DNA of 64,000 nucleotides. Origin: Linepithema humile. Lineage: Eukaryota; Arthropoda; Insecta; Hymenoptera; Formicidae. Shown one piece after another: positions 23,367 to 36,149 of this stretch (positions are counted from its first letter, which is position 1; each line of letters starts with the position of its first letter). The notes beneath the pieces are model-generated. The model worked only from the letters and a program-made list of their open reading frames with translations. It was not told where the DNA came from and searched no databases. The stretch covers positions 26,823,418 through 26,887,417 of the forward strand of contig NC_090130.1 in NCBI RefSeq assembly GCF_040581485.1. Reading direction: 5' to 3'. A program made the position numbers and the translations under genes.

Positions 23367-23650
23367 TGAACAGAACGTTGCTTTAAGCGGAGGCTGCTGG
23401 AGCAGGTCCAGGCACTCGGTGTTCTTCACCATAAATGCGATAGGTCTGCTCGAGGTGTATGACATTTTAAACGACATGAAGTCGCCAGTGACCACGTTCC
23501 GCGTCTGCGACGAGTGTCTCACGACCTCTCGCGCCTCACAAGAACGGTCAAATTCTGGCAGTCGGTAGTCACAACGGCAATATACACCTGCTGGAGTGCT
23601 CTGAGAGTTACACTGTCAATACCAGAGACGAGAAGGCGAATTTTCTTGCC
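23367..23650 (+). pseudogene. DNAI2 copy 1, exon 7 (frameshifted)
   Basis: SRHSVFFTINAIGLLEVYD matches the last WD blades. One extra base between LTTS and APHKNGQILAVG shifts the frame and produces TAG. Downstream, NGNIHLLE is conserved in the shifted frame. The donor GTGAGT is intact. Confidence 0.85.
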
Positions 23651-23962
23651 GTGAGTGTTGAGAAAAGCGCTGGTGTGAGAAAAACAACAATGAGATACCA
23701 CTTAAAAAATTTTTAACGAAATTCTTAAGAAAGCACGAGCTAAATTTAATTCAAATAAAATTAAGTTTATCCAAAGAGTACAATTATAAAGATTTTATGA
23801 CTTATACAAACCTTTCTTATATAAATATTACATTATTTTTACAATGAGATCTTAAATTGGCCACGTTATTGCCGTTTTACGAGCTCGATTGTACACTCGA
23901 CTTTGATTTCACGTCATTTTACGCTGATTAAAGATGAAAGAAGACATGTCTTTTTGCTGCAG

Positions 23963-24235
23963 TATCTGGAGAGGTGCTCTCTATTCGAGAAGACCGTTGA
24001 TGCGCGATTGAAAGAAATACACCTAATGCAAGCAAGTGAGGATTCCGTACCAGATATCTCGCTTGTGCTAAAGAGCATGCGGAAGAAAAGAGACGGTAAA
24101 GAGAAGAAGGAGGAACGGCCTAAGAAAAAATCCCGGAGAAAAGCGAAGGACGAGGCGTTCTTCGAAGAGCTGGCGGAAACGGAGGCGGTGTTTTTTCACG
24201 CGGTGGAGAAGATAACGAAGACTTTAAGTAGCCGG
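23963..24235 (+). pseudogene. DNAI2 copy 1, exon 8 (open)
   Basis: It begins YLERCSLFEKTVDARLKEIH like copy 2 (YLEECSRF), followed by a Lys/Glu-rich linker and EAVFFHAVEK. The donor position used in copy 2 reads AT here; an in-phase donor CGG|GTAGAA lies 24 bases further on. Confidence 0.75.
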
Positions 24236-24525
24236 GTAGAAAAGAGCACTTTTCACGCGCATAAAATCCTCTGTCGTGCCGTTTAAGACTTTCGCATACC
24301 TTTGCTGAAACATTAACGATCGCTGTTACAGACTAGCACTTCTGTCAGACAATGGAAAAATATTGCTCCTTCAGAGATATCAGCTTTTTATCGAAATATT
24401 TGAATATTCGTCGTAATGTACATTTAAATAATCGCATAATTGCTATTTATGACGTCACACAGCATTTTGAAAAATATTAATAAACAATTGTTTTTATCAA
24501 CACTGCATTCTGCTGAATTCTCTAG

Positions 24526-24832
24526 GTAACTTCGAGTTACGCCTATCTGGAAGATCTCGAAAAGGCGCCTCAAGAAATATTACGCAAGAGAAAGAGAATA
24601 AGGAGCAAATTGGAAAAGGACAAAATTGAGGAAAAAAAGAACAAACCTATTATCAAAAAGGCGTCACCGAGAACGATTATAATCCCGGCGGAAGAGAGAA
24701 AGATTGACGAAAAGGAAGAAGAAGCGGTTGCGGAAGCGCCGTTTGTGATATCAAAAAGAGCGGTGAAAAAACGACGCAAAGTCTGCGCCGTGAAAGTCTG
24801 CGAGCCGGAAATCTGTTGCGCGGACCTGGAAG
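24526..24832 (+). pseudogene. DNAI2 copy 1, exon 9 (basic tail)
   Basis: A Lys/Arg/Glu-rich C-terminal tail ending in a CEPEICC motif that copy 2 also has (CKPDICC). The acceptor is CTCTAG; the donor GAAG|GTAAGC leaves phase 1, which fits exon 10. Confidence 0.75.
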
Positions 24833-27204
24833 GTAAGCAGCTTCCGTTACGAACGACGTCTCGTCCGGTCGATGAGGCGATCTACTTTTCCGCTTTGCAG
24901 ATCGCGGAACACTCGGTACGTCACGTGGACAGCAGGTGCGCTCTCCGTATCGAAGATAACGAGATCTCCGCTCCGAGTCCGGCATGATCCGATAATACTC
25001 GTACCTTGCCTTGATACGTGCGATTTTATTCAACTCACAGTATTATATAATTTTCTCTCACATTTGAGCGCCAACAGCGACAACACAGCGCAAGAAATAT
25101 CACGCCCGCGGCTCTGATAACGCCGAGCGAAGCGAAAAAAAACGCGCCAGAAAGAAGATAATATTGCACAAAAAAAGCGTTACGCGGTGGAAAATCGCGA
25201 TCAAAACGCGCGAATGAACCACGTCAGCTGGAAACTGATAAAAGTTCATTGTTCGGATCCAATCGTGCCCTCGCTCGCGACTCCCCTATCGACACATCTC
25301 GCTGACGCACGGAAGACGACGTCTCTCGAGCGCGACACAATCGGACAGCTTAATTAAGAACGTTGCTGTCGCACGATTGCGGACGCGCACCGAGCACGCT
25401 GTATACGTCTATTCGAGCCCGCACCCGCGTTAGATTAATGCGCTTGACTCGCGGGAGATCCACCTGGTTGTCGTTTCCTCTCGGTTGTCGCAGGCGCGCC
25501 GAGATAATTGGGAACGCAGCTTCAACGTGCCGTTTGTTAATGAAAGACGTATACAAACAGAAATCCGCGCACGAATCTATCCGATGAGAATTTATTAGCT
25601 GTTCCGGTTTCGCTCTGCGTTCGTTGGCGGCGGACCGAAGAAAGACGCGTGATAGGCGGAACAAAAGAAACCACGCGCTAATTATATTTTTCTTTCAATC
25701 TACCGCGAAACTCGGATAGCCGATAAGAAGATTTCGTCGGGCTACAATTCGGTACATCTATTATATTCTTGTGTCGCTACGTAATTCAGCATTTTCTTAA
25801 ACCGGATGCGCTCTACAATCGCAGAAACCCAGCTCTCTTGCACCATTAAACTATCATTTGTTACATACATCAAAGATGCATTATGTTTCTGTCGTCTTGC
25901 CAACAACTATGACGCGCCATATCTCACTGGCTGACTCCGGTAGAAATGTTTTTCTTTTATTTTCGAAACGCTATGTTTGCATACCGACGTTACGTCGTCG
26001 TGATGAAATGCATCATTAAAATGAATACGTTTTGCCCATCATTTTTAAACAACCCAATGTGTAATACAACTTATATGCAATTACTTTATTTAATTCAATT
26101 GATGTAAATAGTAAAGTTTCCTAAACAAATTTATATAAATTTAAATTTAATGCTCATAAAAGTTTAAATTTCCTTTTTCGTATAAAACAAAATTGTCATC
26201 GTCACAAGTAGACGAACAGAGTAATTTCAATTGTTCAGATAAGAACAAGCCTGTAAAGTTCTTCTTATTACGTCTATCAAAATGGATTTCGTTTGTAAGT
26301 CGATAGCGACAATTAGCGTATTATTGCGAAGGGGCGAAAGGGTTAGGTTTAAATTGGATGCTATATAAATGAGACAAGGGTACGGGCAACGATGGCGAAC
26401 AAAATTGGCCGGGATGAAATCACCCTGACGCTTAGATTACAGCATTAAAGCGGGGACCATTTGTCGTCGTCCCACCGGGCGTTTTAAACGCATCGAGGGT
26501 GCATTGAAGTGTCCATCGTAATTGGCCTCACGGGGAATAACGTAGCTCGATGGCGTAGCTTTATGGCATTTCATCTGCCGAAATAAAATGAAACGTGTCG
26601 TTGCCCTGATTCGCAATGTTTATTCCGTAAAATAAAGCAGTTTAATTTATTTCGAAATCAAAAGACGCCATTGTACCTTTCTGAAATTCCCTATCCGTAA
26701 TTATCCCCGTAGTATCGACAAACCGTTGCGTTAATTTGTATTATAAAGTAATCGTATAAACTCTGAAAATTTAATGTGCGTCGATATTAATTAACTTACG
26801 CGCAGTTTGATGTTTGTAATGAGATAATTCGGAAAGAAAATTTTTCAGTTCTGAATTTTAAATGGCAGAAAGTTAGTGTAGCTGTCGATGAGCAAACACC
26901 TTTTAAACGAGGACGACGTGTTTCGACTACGTGCGAAAAATAATTCCGTTCTTCATTTCTGTATATAATCCCGGCTATATATATTATAATAAATATTTTT
27001 ATATTGAGAAACAACATTCACAAAATGAATAAATAACATAATAACATAAAATCAAATTTGACAAAGAGTATAAACAAGATATAATTTTAATTAATTATAA
27101 ATATTTATTTTTCCTAAAATTAATTATCTGAACGAATTACTTCAACGTAATAAATGTAAAACAAACATATCGTTCATCACTGACGTTCGTTATTTTTATT
27201 TCAG

Positions 27205-27689
27205 AAAAGCGAAAAGCCACATTGCAGACCCAACTGACCTCGAAGAAGAAATTTTCTTCGGAGGGCGAATCGCTGGCGGACGTACTTGCGGACGAAGTCG
27301 AGGAAGCCAAAAGGGAAGTGCGTGCTTGGTGGGAGAGAGAAGCGAGGAAGCGTAACTTGTGGTCGCCAGGAACGTTTGGGGTCGCGCACGAGAAACCAGG
27401 AAGGAAAAAGGAGAAAGTTGAAAACGGCGACGACGTGTCGCCTGTGCGGGACGCGGAAGAGGGAAGATCGGATTTTCGGCAGCTCGCAGAAACGAGCTCG
27501 AAATGGAAGTCCAGGAATGAGGGCGAGGACAAGACTTCGCGAGCACAAGGAAAAAGAGCGGTGAGACAACTCGAGTCCCATCTCGGGGAACGTGCTCAGA
27601 AGACAGAGACGCGTCCAACGCCATCCGCGTATAATGGTGAACCAAAAGAGGAAACAGCGACGCAGCGCGCAACTGGAGACAGCAATTAA
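27205..27689 (+). pseudogene. DNAI2 copy 1, exon 10 (terminal tail)
   Basis: The acceptor TATTTCAG leads into two bases completing a Glu codon from exon 9. The frame runs about 160 codons to TAA at 27687-27689. It is rich in Glu/Lys/Arg; SLADVLADEVEEAKREVRA weakly resembles a stretch downstream of copy 2 (MMEDVRRAKREIRE). The opposite strand is also open, so coding is plausible but not certain. Confidence 0.55.
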
Positions 27690-27746
27690 TAATTTCAAAT
27701 TTACAATTTTTTGGCAATTTCAATGAAATTCACTGGCAAACAATAC

Positions 27747-27752
27747 AATAAA
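27747..27752 (+). terminator. Candidate polyadenylation signal
   Basis: AATAAA lies 57 bases after the last open frame of the disabled DNAI2 copy. This is a positional argument only. Confidence 0.35.
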
Positions 27753-30700
27753 TTTCAAGAGTAGAAACGCGATTCAAACATATTTTTAATTGAAAATTGC
27801 GAGGAAAATCTTGGATGAATTTTAAATTATCGCATTATTCTCAACAAACAATGCATTAATTAATCTCAATCTGGCAGCGCAATTTTAATTATAATGATTT
27901 CATAATACAACGATTGCAGCAATAAATTAATTGCCGATTTGTAGCAAATGGATGCATTATAGAATGTCATAAAAATGTATAAAATTATATTCGATGACAT
28001 TTGAAGCAATTTGCCTCTTAAGATATCTTATGTTACAAGATTTTGAGTGAAAAAAAGCATTACGTAGTTGTTCTTTCTATTACACGAAAAGCCAAAGAAT
28101 CTTCGAGGAATTTTCCGAGAAGTTGGCAGCGCGCACTTCACATTTGAATAGAATTGCAAGACTTTTGATGCTGCGCTCCGCATGAAGAGAAACGGACGAA
28201 TGAAGCAGACTGGATATTGTCAAGTGAAGCGAGGTACTTACGTATACATACGTACGTTAAGAAAATCGAAAGAGCAGACTCGGCCGGGCGCTGAAAGTTT
28301 CAGGCGATGAGGCAAAAGCAAAGACAAGAAAAAAAAAACGTGAGAATATTTCGAGATGACGCGCTAATGGTTCATTTCGTCGCGCAAACGAGGAATATTA
28401 TGCGAGAAGAGATTGCCATCCCCGTTGAAATTCTCCCCGGGCAGTCCGAAGCAGGTCTAAAGCGACGTGGTGCAGAGCGGCTGAAACTTAAGGCGGTAAA
28501 TTGCCGAAATTACCGCGAGGATCAAAGGGGCGCGCCATTAAAGTTCTCCGATTAATCGATCGCGCGGGCGCGTCTCGAAGGACGCACCGCTGGCGACGGA
28601 AGCGCGGAATAGAGGATCGCGGCCTCGGGAGTGCGATTCGCGTGTCCCGGCAGACTTCGAGATGAATCTCGCGGAATTGGAAATAAGACTGACGTGCTCT
28701 CGGGGAAAAAAGTTCGCTGAAACACCCGGGGGAGAGACGGAGTTTAAAAATTCAAGCGGCGGTGCGCTCCCCGCTTAATCCGCGAGAAGCGTCTCGCAAA
28801 GTTTGCGGCGCATCTGAAACGCCGGCGGATTAAGCCAATATAAATTAAATTATGGAAATCGTCCCGGTGCGCCGGCTACATTTCCACGAGGGTCGCATTT
28901 TCACTTCGCGATACGCGACTAAAGAACTTTAAGCGGGCGACAAGGAAACGAATAGTTTTATAATCCATTTCCTTGGTGAGTTCCGGAATTATTGAATCTA
29001 CATCGATCGCACATGCATCATGAGAAATAACGTCGTCTCGTTCAATTTCTCACGCATATAACATTTCGAATAAATCAATTCGAGCACACTAACGTCCGCA
29101 AGTGAATCCTGCAGGAATAAAAGCAAAAATCAACGGAACATTAACCGAAGTGAAAAAGGATGTTTAATAAAACATATAATAACATTCCATTATACAACGT
29201 TAAAGGCGAATAGATATACACTCGGGAGTATCGCAAAGAGAAACGCAAATTGAAGAGTGGCGTGGAAGTATCTCGACGGTGAACGTTTCCAAGAAGCATC
29301 TGTGGAAGAAGCATGCCAAGAGATCAATTAATCAATGCCGGGATCGCGGGGAGCACATGAGACGTAAAGGGAGAAGGAGCGAAATCTCGAATATGCATTC
29401 CGCGCAAATTTGGCGAATCACAGAATTCGGCTCTTTGCCCGAGACAAGGGAGGAAAGTTTCCGAGTGAGGAGTTAAAGACGCAAAGTTGAGCGGAGCCGA
29501 ATGGATGGCGTGCCACGTTCATGGAAGAGTCATGAGGCGTTTCCCTATACTTTCCCGCCGTCCGCGTCACGAGAAACTTGCAGTCGTATGGAAAATTCGC
29601 GCAACCTGATTGAAAGGATTCGCATTACGTAGCTCGGCTTGTGAATTCCCGCGAAGGAGCATCCTCAAGCGGGAAAACGTTAAAAATATTTTAGAGATGC
29701 GTAGAGAAATCTAACAAGTAAATTTGTGAAGTTTTATTTGCGACGGTAGAAACCCCGTTTAAGCGGTGAAATTTTTTCGGAAATAGATTTACGACTCTTC
29801 GCGGGCAATAGCACATGTTTCGGTTTATTTGCCGGCGCTAAATCCTTGCTCTTGGTCAAAAAGAAAATGGCTCCTGGCGATAAGCCAAGTCCCGCGTCTC
29901 ATTATGTATGTGCACGGTTTAAGAGATTAAAAGTGTCGACGGCAAAGAATTCTGCAACTGGCCTAGTTTCGCGATCGGTTAGCCGGGTCTCGTACGGGTT
30001 CTTTATTTGCTCGGTAAATCCGGCTGGAAAACTACAGGTGTAGCGCGGATTAGCAAATCGATAGACACTCGAGAAGAGTACCGTAACTACTGAGTCTTTT
30101 GCGTTGAAACTCCGTTTCGGGATAATATCTATTGAAGCTATCCTCGCATTTGCAAAATCATCGTAAAATGTAGCAATGAAGCAAATTGAGAAAATCCTAA
30201 GTGATGGAAATACGATATAAACTTTCCAGACGTGGCACGCTGAGATATTTGTCGTTTTATAAGTTGACGAAACAATTTATCTTATACATCTTTTTTTATA
30301 ATACTTTTAGATTATTTAGATATTATTATTTTGATTGTATTATTATTGAAATATCTTTATACATATATAAGATTTGTGAAATATATATATATCTTTAATA
30401 AATATAAACTGTGAAAAAAGATATCTCTGCAATTTTTAAACTTGAATTTCATGTACGAACAATCTCACTGCTATTCCACTGTCGTTCGAAAAAAGTATAC
30501 CGAAAAATCTCCAATTTTTAATCAATCGGCTGTTGGTGTGTGTTGGTTCATAGATAGCATCGATGTCAGTGATGTGGTGCATGAAACCGAGAACAATACG
30601 GATGCATCTTCGCCGCCGCTGACTACTGTTGGTCGAACGTGGTCGGCGGAAGCTAACAAACCCATGCTGCGGCCATTAGCTGATGAAGGCGCCGTGGTTC

Positions 30701-32030
30701 ATCGAGCTCTTCGAACCGAGATCGGAGATTACAATGAGTCGGGAGAAAAAGCTAGTCGGAGAGAGGAACGCCAAGTCGGGAAAACAACAAGCCCTTTCAA
30801 ATGCTAAACGACCCACCGTGATAGCGTGACTATGACTTCTAATGAGATACCCCACGTAGTCGACATTGGAGCCGATCGACCCGGAACGGAATCCATTTCC
30901 GCTTTGGGCAACCGCGGAAAAAGTTCTGCTGATTAGCTTCACGATTACATTCATTCGATTTTCATACATTTGTTTCTTAATAAATTTCTATCCCTATTTT
31001 TTTAATTTAAAAAGATATCGCGTGAAGCAATTCCGATTGGGTAAAATACGAAGTAAAATTACGAAGAAATTAAAGAGATTTCAAAGAATTTGTTCTGAAG
31101 ATTTTTCCTTCGTAAAATTTATTACTACATTTTTTTACCGCATGCGAGCAATTCTTCACGTATAAAACGTGCCAAGCATGAACGAACAATAGAGTCAGAA
31201 TACGGAACGATCGAGCCGAGTTAAAACAGAATGATTACATTAGTGGTTCTCGACAAACCCCAGGTATTAATAAAGGAAACAGAAATCTTGATTGCGACCT
31301 TCGCTGACCGACTTGCCCCGTTGGTTTGTCCAATCAGCTTGATAAAAACGAGAAATTCGTATAAATTGAATTAAGTAAGTTCTATAATCGAAAGAAGCGC
31401 GTTGAATAATAACATAAAAATTCCGATATTTCTTTCGTTTTTAAACAATTTTTTTCTTATTTTTAGCAACCATCTTTTTTTTAACTTTTTTAAATTTTAG
31501 TAAAATAGAAATGTTATAATTATATCACAGGATATATTTTTTAAAGAAATTATTTTTGCATAATGTATTGCGTTATAATTGCGTATTATAATTTAAAAAA
31601 TAAATTTTCAGAAAACAAAATCTCTAAATTCAGTTATTTAGATTACAGTTCTTTGCAAAAGAGTAATAAATAAAATTTTATTTCATAGTTTCAAAGTTAA
31701 CTTATTAAAATTAAATAAAGCCATTATTTAGACTTTAAGATTCAAGCATCCTCATTTTTATTTATATCATTATAGTCTTTTTATAAATCGTTTAGTTGTA
31801 ACATTTTTCAAAGTATAAAATTTTACACTGAGAAGAAAAGCGATAAGTATCAATCATATTACGATCAGAAGAAAAAACGATCGCGTACAACTTCACGTAT
31901 GAGAACACATGTAGTAATACACGTGTGACACTTTCGAAGAAGCTTTCTTAGCATTTTTGAACGCTAATTTACTTTTTCCGCAAACTTCGCACGTGCGAAT
32001 TAGGTTCAACTCAGAGACTTTGAGCGCAAT
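27753..32030. other. Spacer between the two DNAI2 copies
   Basis: 28.3-29.5 kb is fairly GC- and CpG-rich with short open frames of basic composition but no recognised domain. 30.2-30.4 kb and 31.4-31.9 kb are AT-rich. A frame at 30442-30807 (about 121 codons) covers a patch of balanced composition near 30.65-30.85 kb that could be a relic of a mobile element or an unseen exon; not called. Confidence 0.6.
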
Positions 32031-32033
32031 ATG

Positions 32034-32216
32034 ATGGAGATCAAGCAAGTTTTCCTGAAGACGCGCGCCGAATTTGGCAAGCAGTGCATCTTCGACACAT
32101 GCGGCCCGCAAATCGACATGGTGATCCAACCGGATCCTGAAGCTATGATCAATTATATTACAAAGACGCACTGCAACGTCGGTGTGCAGCACACCAAACA
32201 ATCGGCACTGCACGAG
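32034..32216 (+). CDS. DNAI2: DNAI2 exon 1
   Basis: 61 codons from ATG, ending at CACGAG before GTTAAT (phase 0). A better-looking donor GTAAGG lies 27 bases on, but using GAG gives exactly the family spacing between HE and EGGWPK. ATG at 32031 adds one Met and is equally possible. Confidence 0.85.
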
Positions 32217-35200
32217 GTTAATATCATTACATTATTTGTAAGGATATAAGCAATCGATTAATAATTTATAATCTTAAGCATCGATTAATCACTAAAATTT
32301 GAAAAACCTGTACCTAGGAATTTAATATAGAAAAATTGGTACACCAAAAGTGTACTCGTAAAGGTGTTCGCCTTTTAAAAAGCTGTTTGCGTTTTGAGAT
32401 TTGTTCAGCTTTGTGTCTGATTTACAAGATTACATATTCAAAATTGTCATATAAGTTGCACCGACTGCAGCGTTACAGCTGCAATGTGAAAGGGAACAAA
32501 CTCTACACCCTCGTCGGATGTAACCAGTTCAAAAACTCCACTAATATATTCAAAAATCTGCTACGTTTTACTTTAAGAGAACTAGACGCAACTTGCGGTA
32601 AAATTGGCGTCAGGCTGACGTGCCTGACGGTGCAACATCCGCGTGTCTCGCGGAGTTCGCTCACCCGACGCCACAAGCCTGCAACTTTCCACGAAACTAC
32701 GACGTCGAAAGATGGTACCTAACGTGAATTTCACGCGACCAGTCGTTCCTCTTTGTTTTACAATATAACGAGGCAGTACAACAAAGATAAATGTTCGACA
32801 TCATTTGAAGAACAACAACAATTTCATATCTCATAAATTTAACCCCGCCCATTCGCGCGATATTCTCTACAATTTTGCAATATGTTTGAGATAAATTTGC
32901 CAAAATATATTAAAAATCTATAACAGAGAATCACTAAAAGATAAATAAGTGTAAAATTTAATTATTTAACTTAAGCCCGCCCGAAAAGAAAAGTCTGATA
33001 TATCATTTTTGGATTTGTCATATTATCGAAATTCTACATTTCCATTTATTTAATATTTTTTCATAATAATGAAACGTTTTTTTCCACATTAGACAACAAT
33101 ATCTCTCGATGGTGATTTTTTACAAAATAATTTATTTCTATATTTTATTAGTTTTTATTTGCACTGTGCGTATAAAATAAATACGTAAAGAAACAATGAA
33201 AATAATCAAACAGCATTGTCGAATGATCGTATTCAACAAACTCGAATTTATTTTTCATCGTTAGTATTATAATGTTATAATATTATTTTACCGCATTGGA
33301 CAAACATATAAAGCGCGAGCGGAAATGGAGCTGTCTGAGCGCGTACGATGCGACGATCAATCCCTTGGAATTCCACGTTATCGTTCCAGCAATCATTCCT
33401 ACGGAATTCCAGGCCCAGACTGTCGGCGTCCAGACGAAGAGCAGCGGAATGTTTCACTTCGAGGGTGGTTGGCCGAAGGAAATCAATCCGAAGGACGAGG
33501 AAACTACAACGAGGTTTCGCAGACGGGTCGAGAAGGACGAGGATTGGGAGCCGAAATTGCGCAACTTATTCAAAGTATATTATCGCAGCGGATTATCGTG
33601 AATTTCTATACCACCAATTTTGGAAATGAGTTGAAAAATATCAAAAGAATAATTTTTCGTTCAAGTTATTCATATGAACGTTATCTATTCTTTCTAAAAA
33701 AAAACCCAAATAATACGTTGTTTTTTTTCCCGCAGAAAATGGAACACAATATTTTGCAGAACGGCGCGCTTAATATATACGAACATTATTTCGATGATAT
33801 AATTCCCACGGAATTAGTGAAACCTCGTGATCTCAGGTAAAGATTTATAACTCCGCTGAATATTGCATGTATATTTTATCAATCACGAATGAATTGTAAA
33901 AATTAATGTAGAAAGTTGTCCAAAATGTTTAATGTTGAGAGATTATTATTAGATATTTTATGACAGAAATATTTTAATATTAAAAAGATCGCAATTGTAA
34001 AACGATGAACGTCGAAAAATCAATCGTGCCCGGTTAAAAGGAAAAGATTCGCTTCCATTATCATACGACATCGATAGAATGTTCAGAACTTCGTGATCCC
34101 AGATGGACAATTTTAAAATGTATATATTCGTGTCGGGGGGGCGGCAAGAACGACTACGTCGGTTCGACCATCAAAAGATTTAAAATTTAAACCTAGCCCC
34201 AGCCCGAAGGTATCTGAACATATGTCGGGATTCCAGAATCGTAGTGGACGTGAATTATGCATCCTGCCGCTAAATTTGCTTTCCTCCGTTTTAAACTAAC
34301 GATTTTCCGCGCGTATACGCTGCGGACAGCTCCGAACTATTTAATAGCTCATGCAAAACTGATTTGAAGAGAAGCAAGGAATTACAGTTCCCATTTTTTC
34401 CTCTTTTTTTTCAGCGTAAAAATATATATTTCAACGTATAAAGTAAATTAATATAACATCGCTAAATTTAATATTGGAATTAACAAATGAAAATTGGGAT
34501 GCACAATAAAAATAAAAATAAGAATATTTAATTGTGATACATATCATAATGTATCATAACTTGTAAAATAAGTAAACGTTGTTTTAATATTTTTTAAAAC
34601 ATCAACATACTTTATATACTCGCGCCAAGCACATTAAAGAGTGCAACACTTTCTTCTGACGCTTAGGATTTTTATTTCAGGACAGTAAACGTCTACGAGG
34701 ATCCTCAAACGCCAGCGAGATCGGTCAACAATATTTCTTGGTCGCCAGATTCTGGCAATAAAATGGTGGTTTCGTACTGCTTTTTTGGACTAGAGCCAAA
34801 TTACAGCAACATTGCGTACATCTGGCAGATTGGTAAGTGGAAAAACCACGCGACAGCCCGACTACATTTAGACATCGCGCTTTTTAAGAAAATAGACACA
34901 ACTTTTGTTGCGGCTGCTTTTTTTTGCTAATTATTTTCGCGGTTAATAAAATATAATTACAAGCTGCGTGACACGTGACAAATTTTCTAACAGAAAAATA
35001 ACTATTATAAAGCAGAGAAATTAAAATGCAACCTCATATTAAATGCGTAGCGTTTGCAGCGACTTTGCGCTAGAGGCGTCATTTTATGGATATACAGAGA
35101 AACAGGTGTTTTGCATCTCGACGAACGTGAAGTTAAATTGGAAAATCCCGCACGAAATCTCATTTCAGCAATCAAATATGCGACGCCTTCATAGTCAATT

Positions 35201-36088
35201 CTCTCAACACAGCGCCCATTTAGCCATTGAATAGAATGTTGATTGATGAAACAGCAACGCATTGTTATTGATCCATTAAAGTCTAAACAAAAACTGCAAC
35301 ATTCCCCCATGTCAACGCACACAATCAGAGAGTTATCTTGCTTTTACAACAAATGAAATGCTGGGCAAACAATATACGCGCGCGCAGATAAATATCGCCG
35401 GCGTCAGAGATACTACAATATTACATTTCTATCGTATTAAAAATGGAGCCGCAGCCATACTTCATTAAACGTATCTATTTTTTCACGTTGCGTCTCTAAT
35501 GGCTCGAAATCGGATTTCATGCGAGCACAATTTTTTTTAATATTTCAAAAATAACGCGTTGTATTTTTTGCCGCACGTTTTGCACGGTCGACGACCGACG
35601 TGTTGCGAAACTGGTCGCGGGTGCGAAAAACACACGACAGACAATCCTAATAAGCCCTGGATGACACTGGAGGCGCCATCCGCCACGGTGGTCAGCGAGT
35701 TTAATCCTCGGGATCCTTCCGTGCTTGTCAGCGGCCTGATGTCGGGCCAAGTTTGCAGCTGGGACGTCAGGACTGGCACCACTCCGGTTCAGACGTCTCA
35801 TCGTCAATTCAGTCATAGGTAATCTCGACACGAACATGCCTCGACGCGACGTCGGAACTTCGGATTTCATAATTCAGCGCGTTGCCCTGCTCTTGGTCGG
35901 CCGAAAGCACGGCAAGATGATGAATTAATAAAACGTCGTCCCTGCTGCGCTTTCGTCCTCAATTAAGCTTCATTTCGTTTTCACGCGACGTTCGTCACGT
36001 CGCGCGCGCTACTTTTTTTTTTTGCGACATGTCTGAAAGACGGCGACTCAGTCATTCCGCCGTGTTTAATCTATAAAAAATGCAGCGG

Positions 36089-36149
<61 letters not shown>

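Larger units (their letters stand above)
16627..27689 (+). pseudogene. Tandem DNAI2 copy 1 (axonemal dynein intermediate chain), disabled
   Basis: Ten exons match the intact copy at 32-39 kb in order, length and splice phase: 16627-16813, 17725-17886, 18448-18548, 19986-20143, 21594-21771, 22580-22999, 23367-23650, 23963-24235, 24526-24832, 27205-27689. DNAI2 is a WD-repeat intermediate chain of the outer dynein arm that docks the motor onto axonemal doublets. Lesions seen against the intact copy: a net +4 in exon 1 giving an early stop; in exon 6 a single-base loss, then an 8-bp loss that restores the frame, then TGG changed to TGA in the WD motif; and a one-base gain in exon 7. Exons 2-5 and 8-10 remain open. 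Inferred: a once functional diverged paralogue that lost function fairly recently. Assembly indel errors could explain the frameshifts but not the TGA. Confidence 0.85.

Noticed and set aside
27137..27723. Three overlapping minus-strand frames of 131-175 codons
   Set aside because: They are antisense shadows of the terminal exon of DNAI2 copy 1, which is supported by a phase-matched splice.
30442..30807. 121-codon plus frame between the DNAI2 copies, with an antisense frame at 30676-30969
   Set aside because: Part of the frame is ordinary AT-rich spacer. The balanced patch near 30.65-30.85 kb could be a relic, but no family was recognised.
32217..32243. Longer DNAI2 exon 1 using the donor GTAAGG at 32244
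   Set aside because: It would insert nine residues into a conserved junction; the GAG|GTTAAT donor gives exact family spacing.
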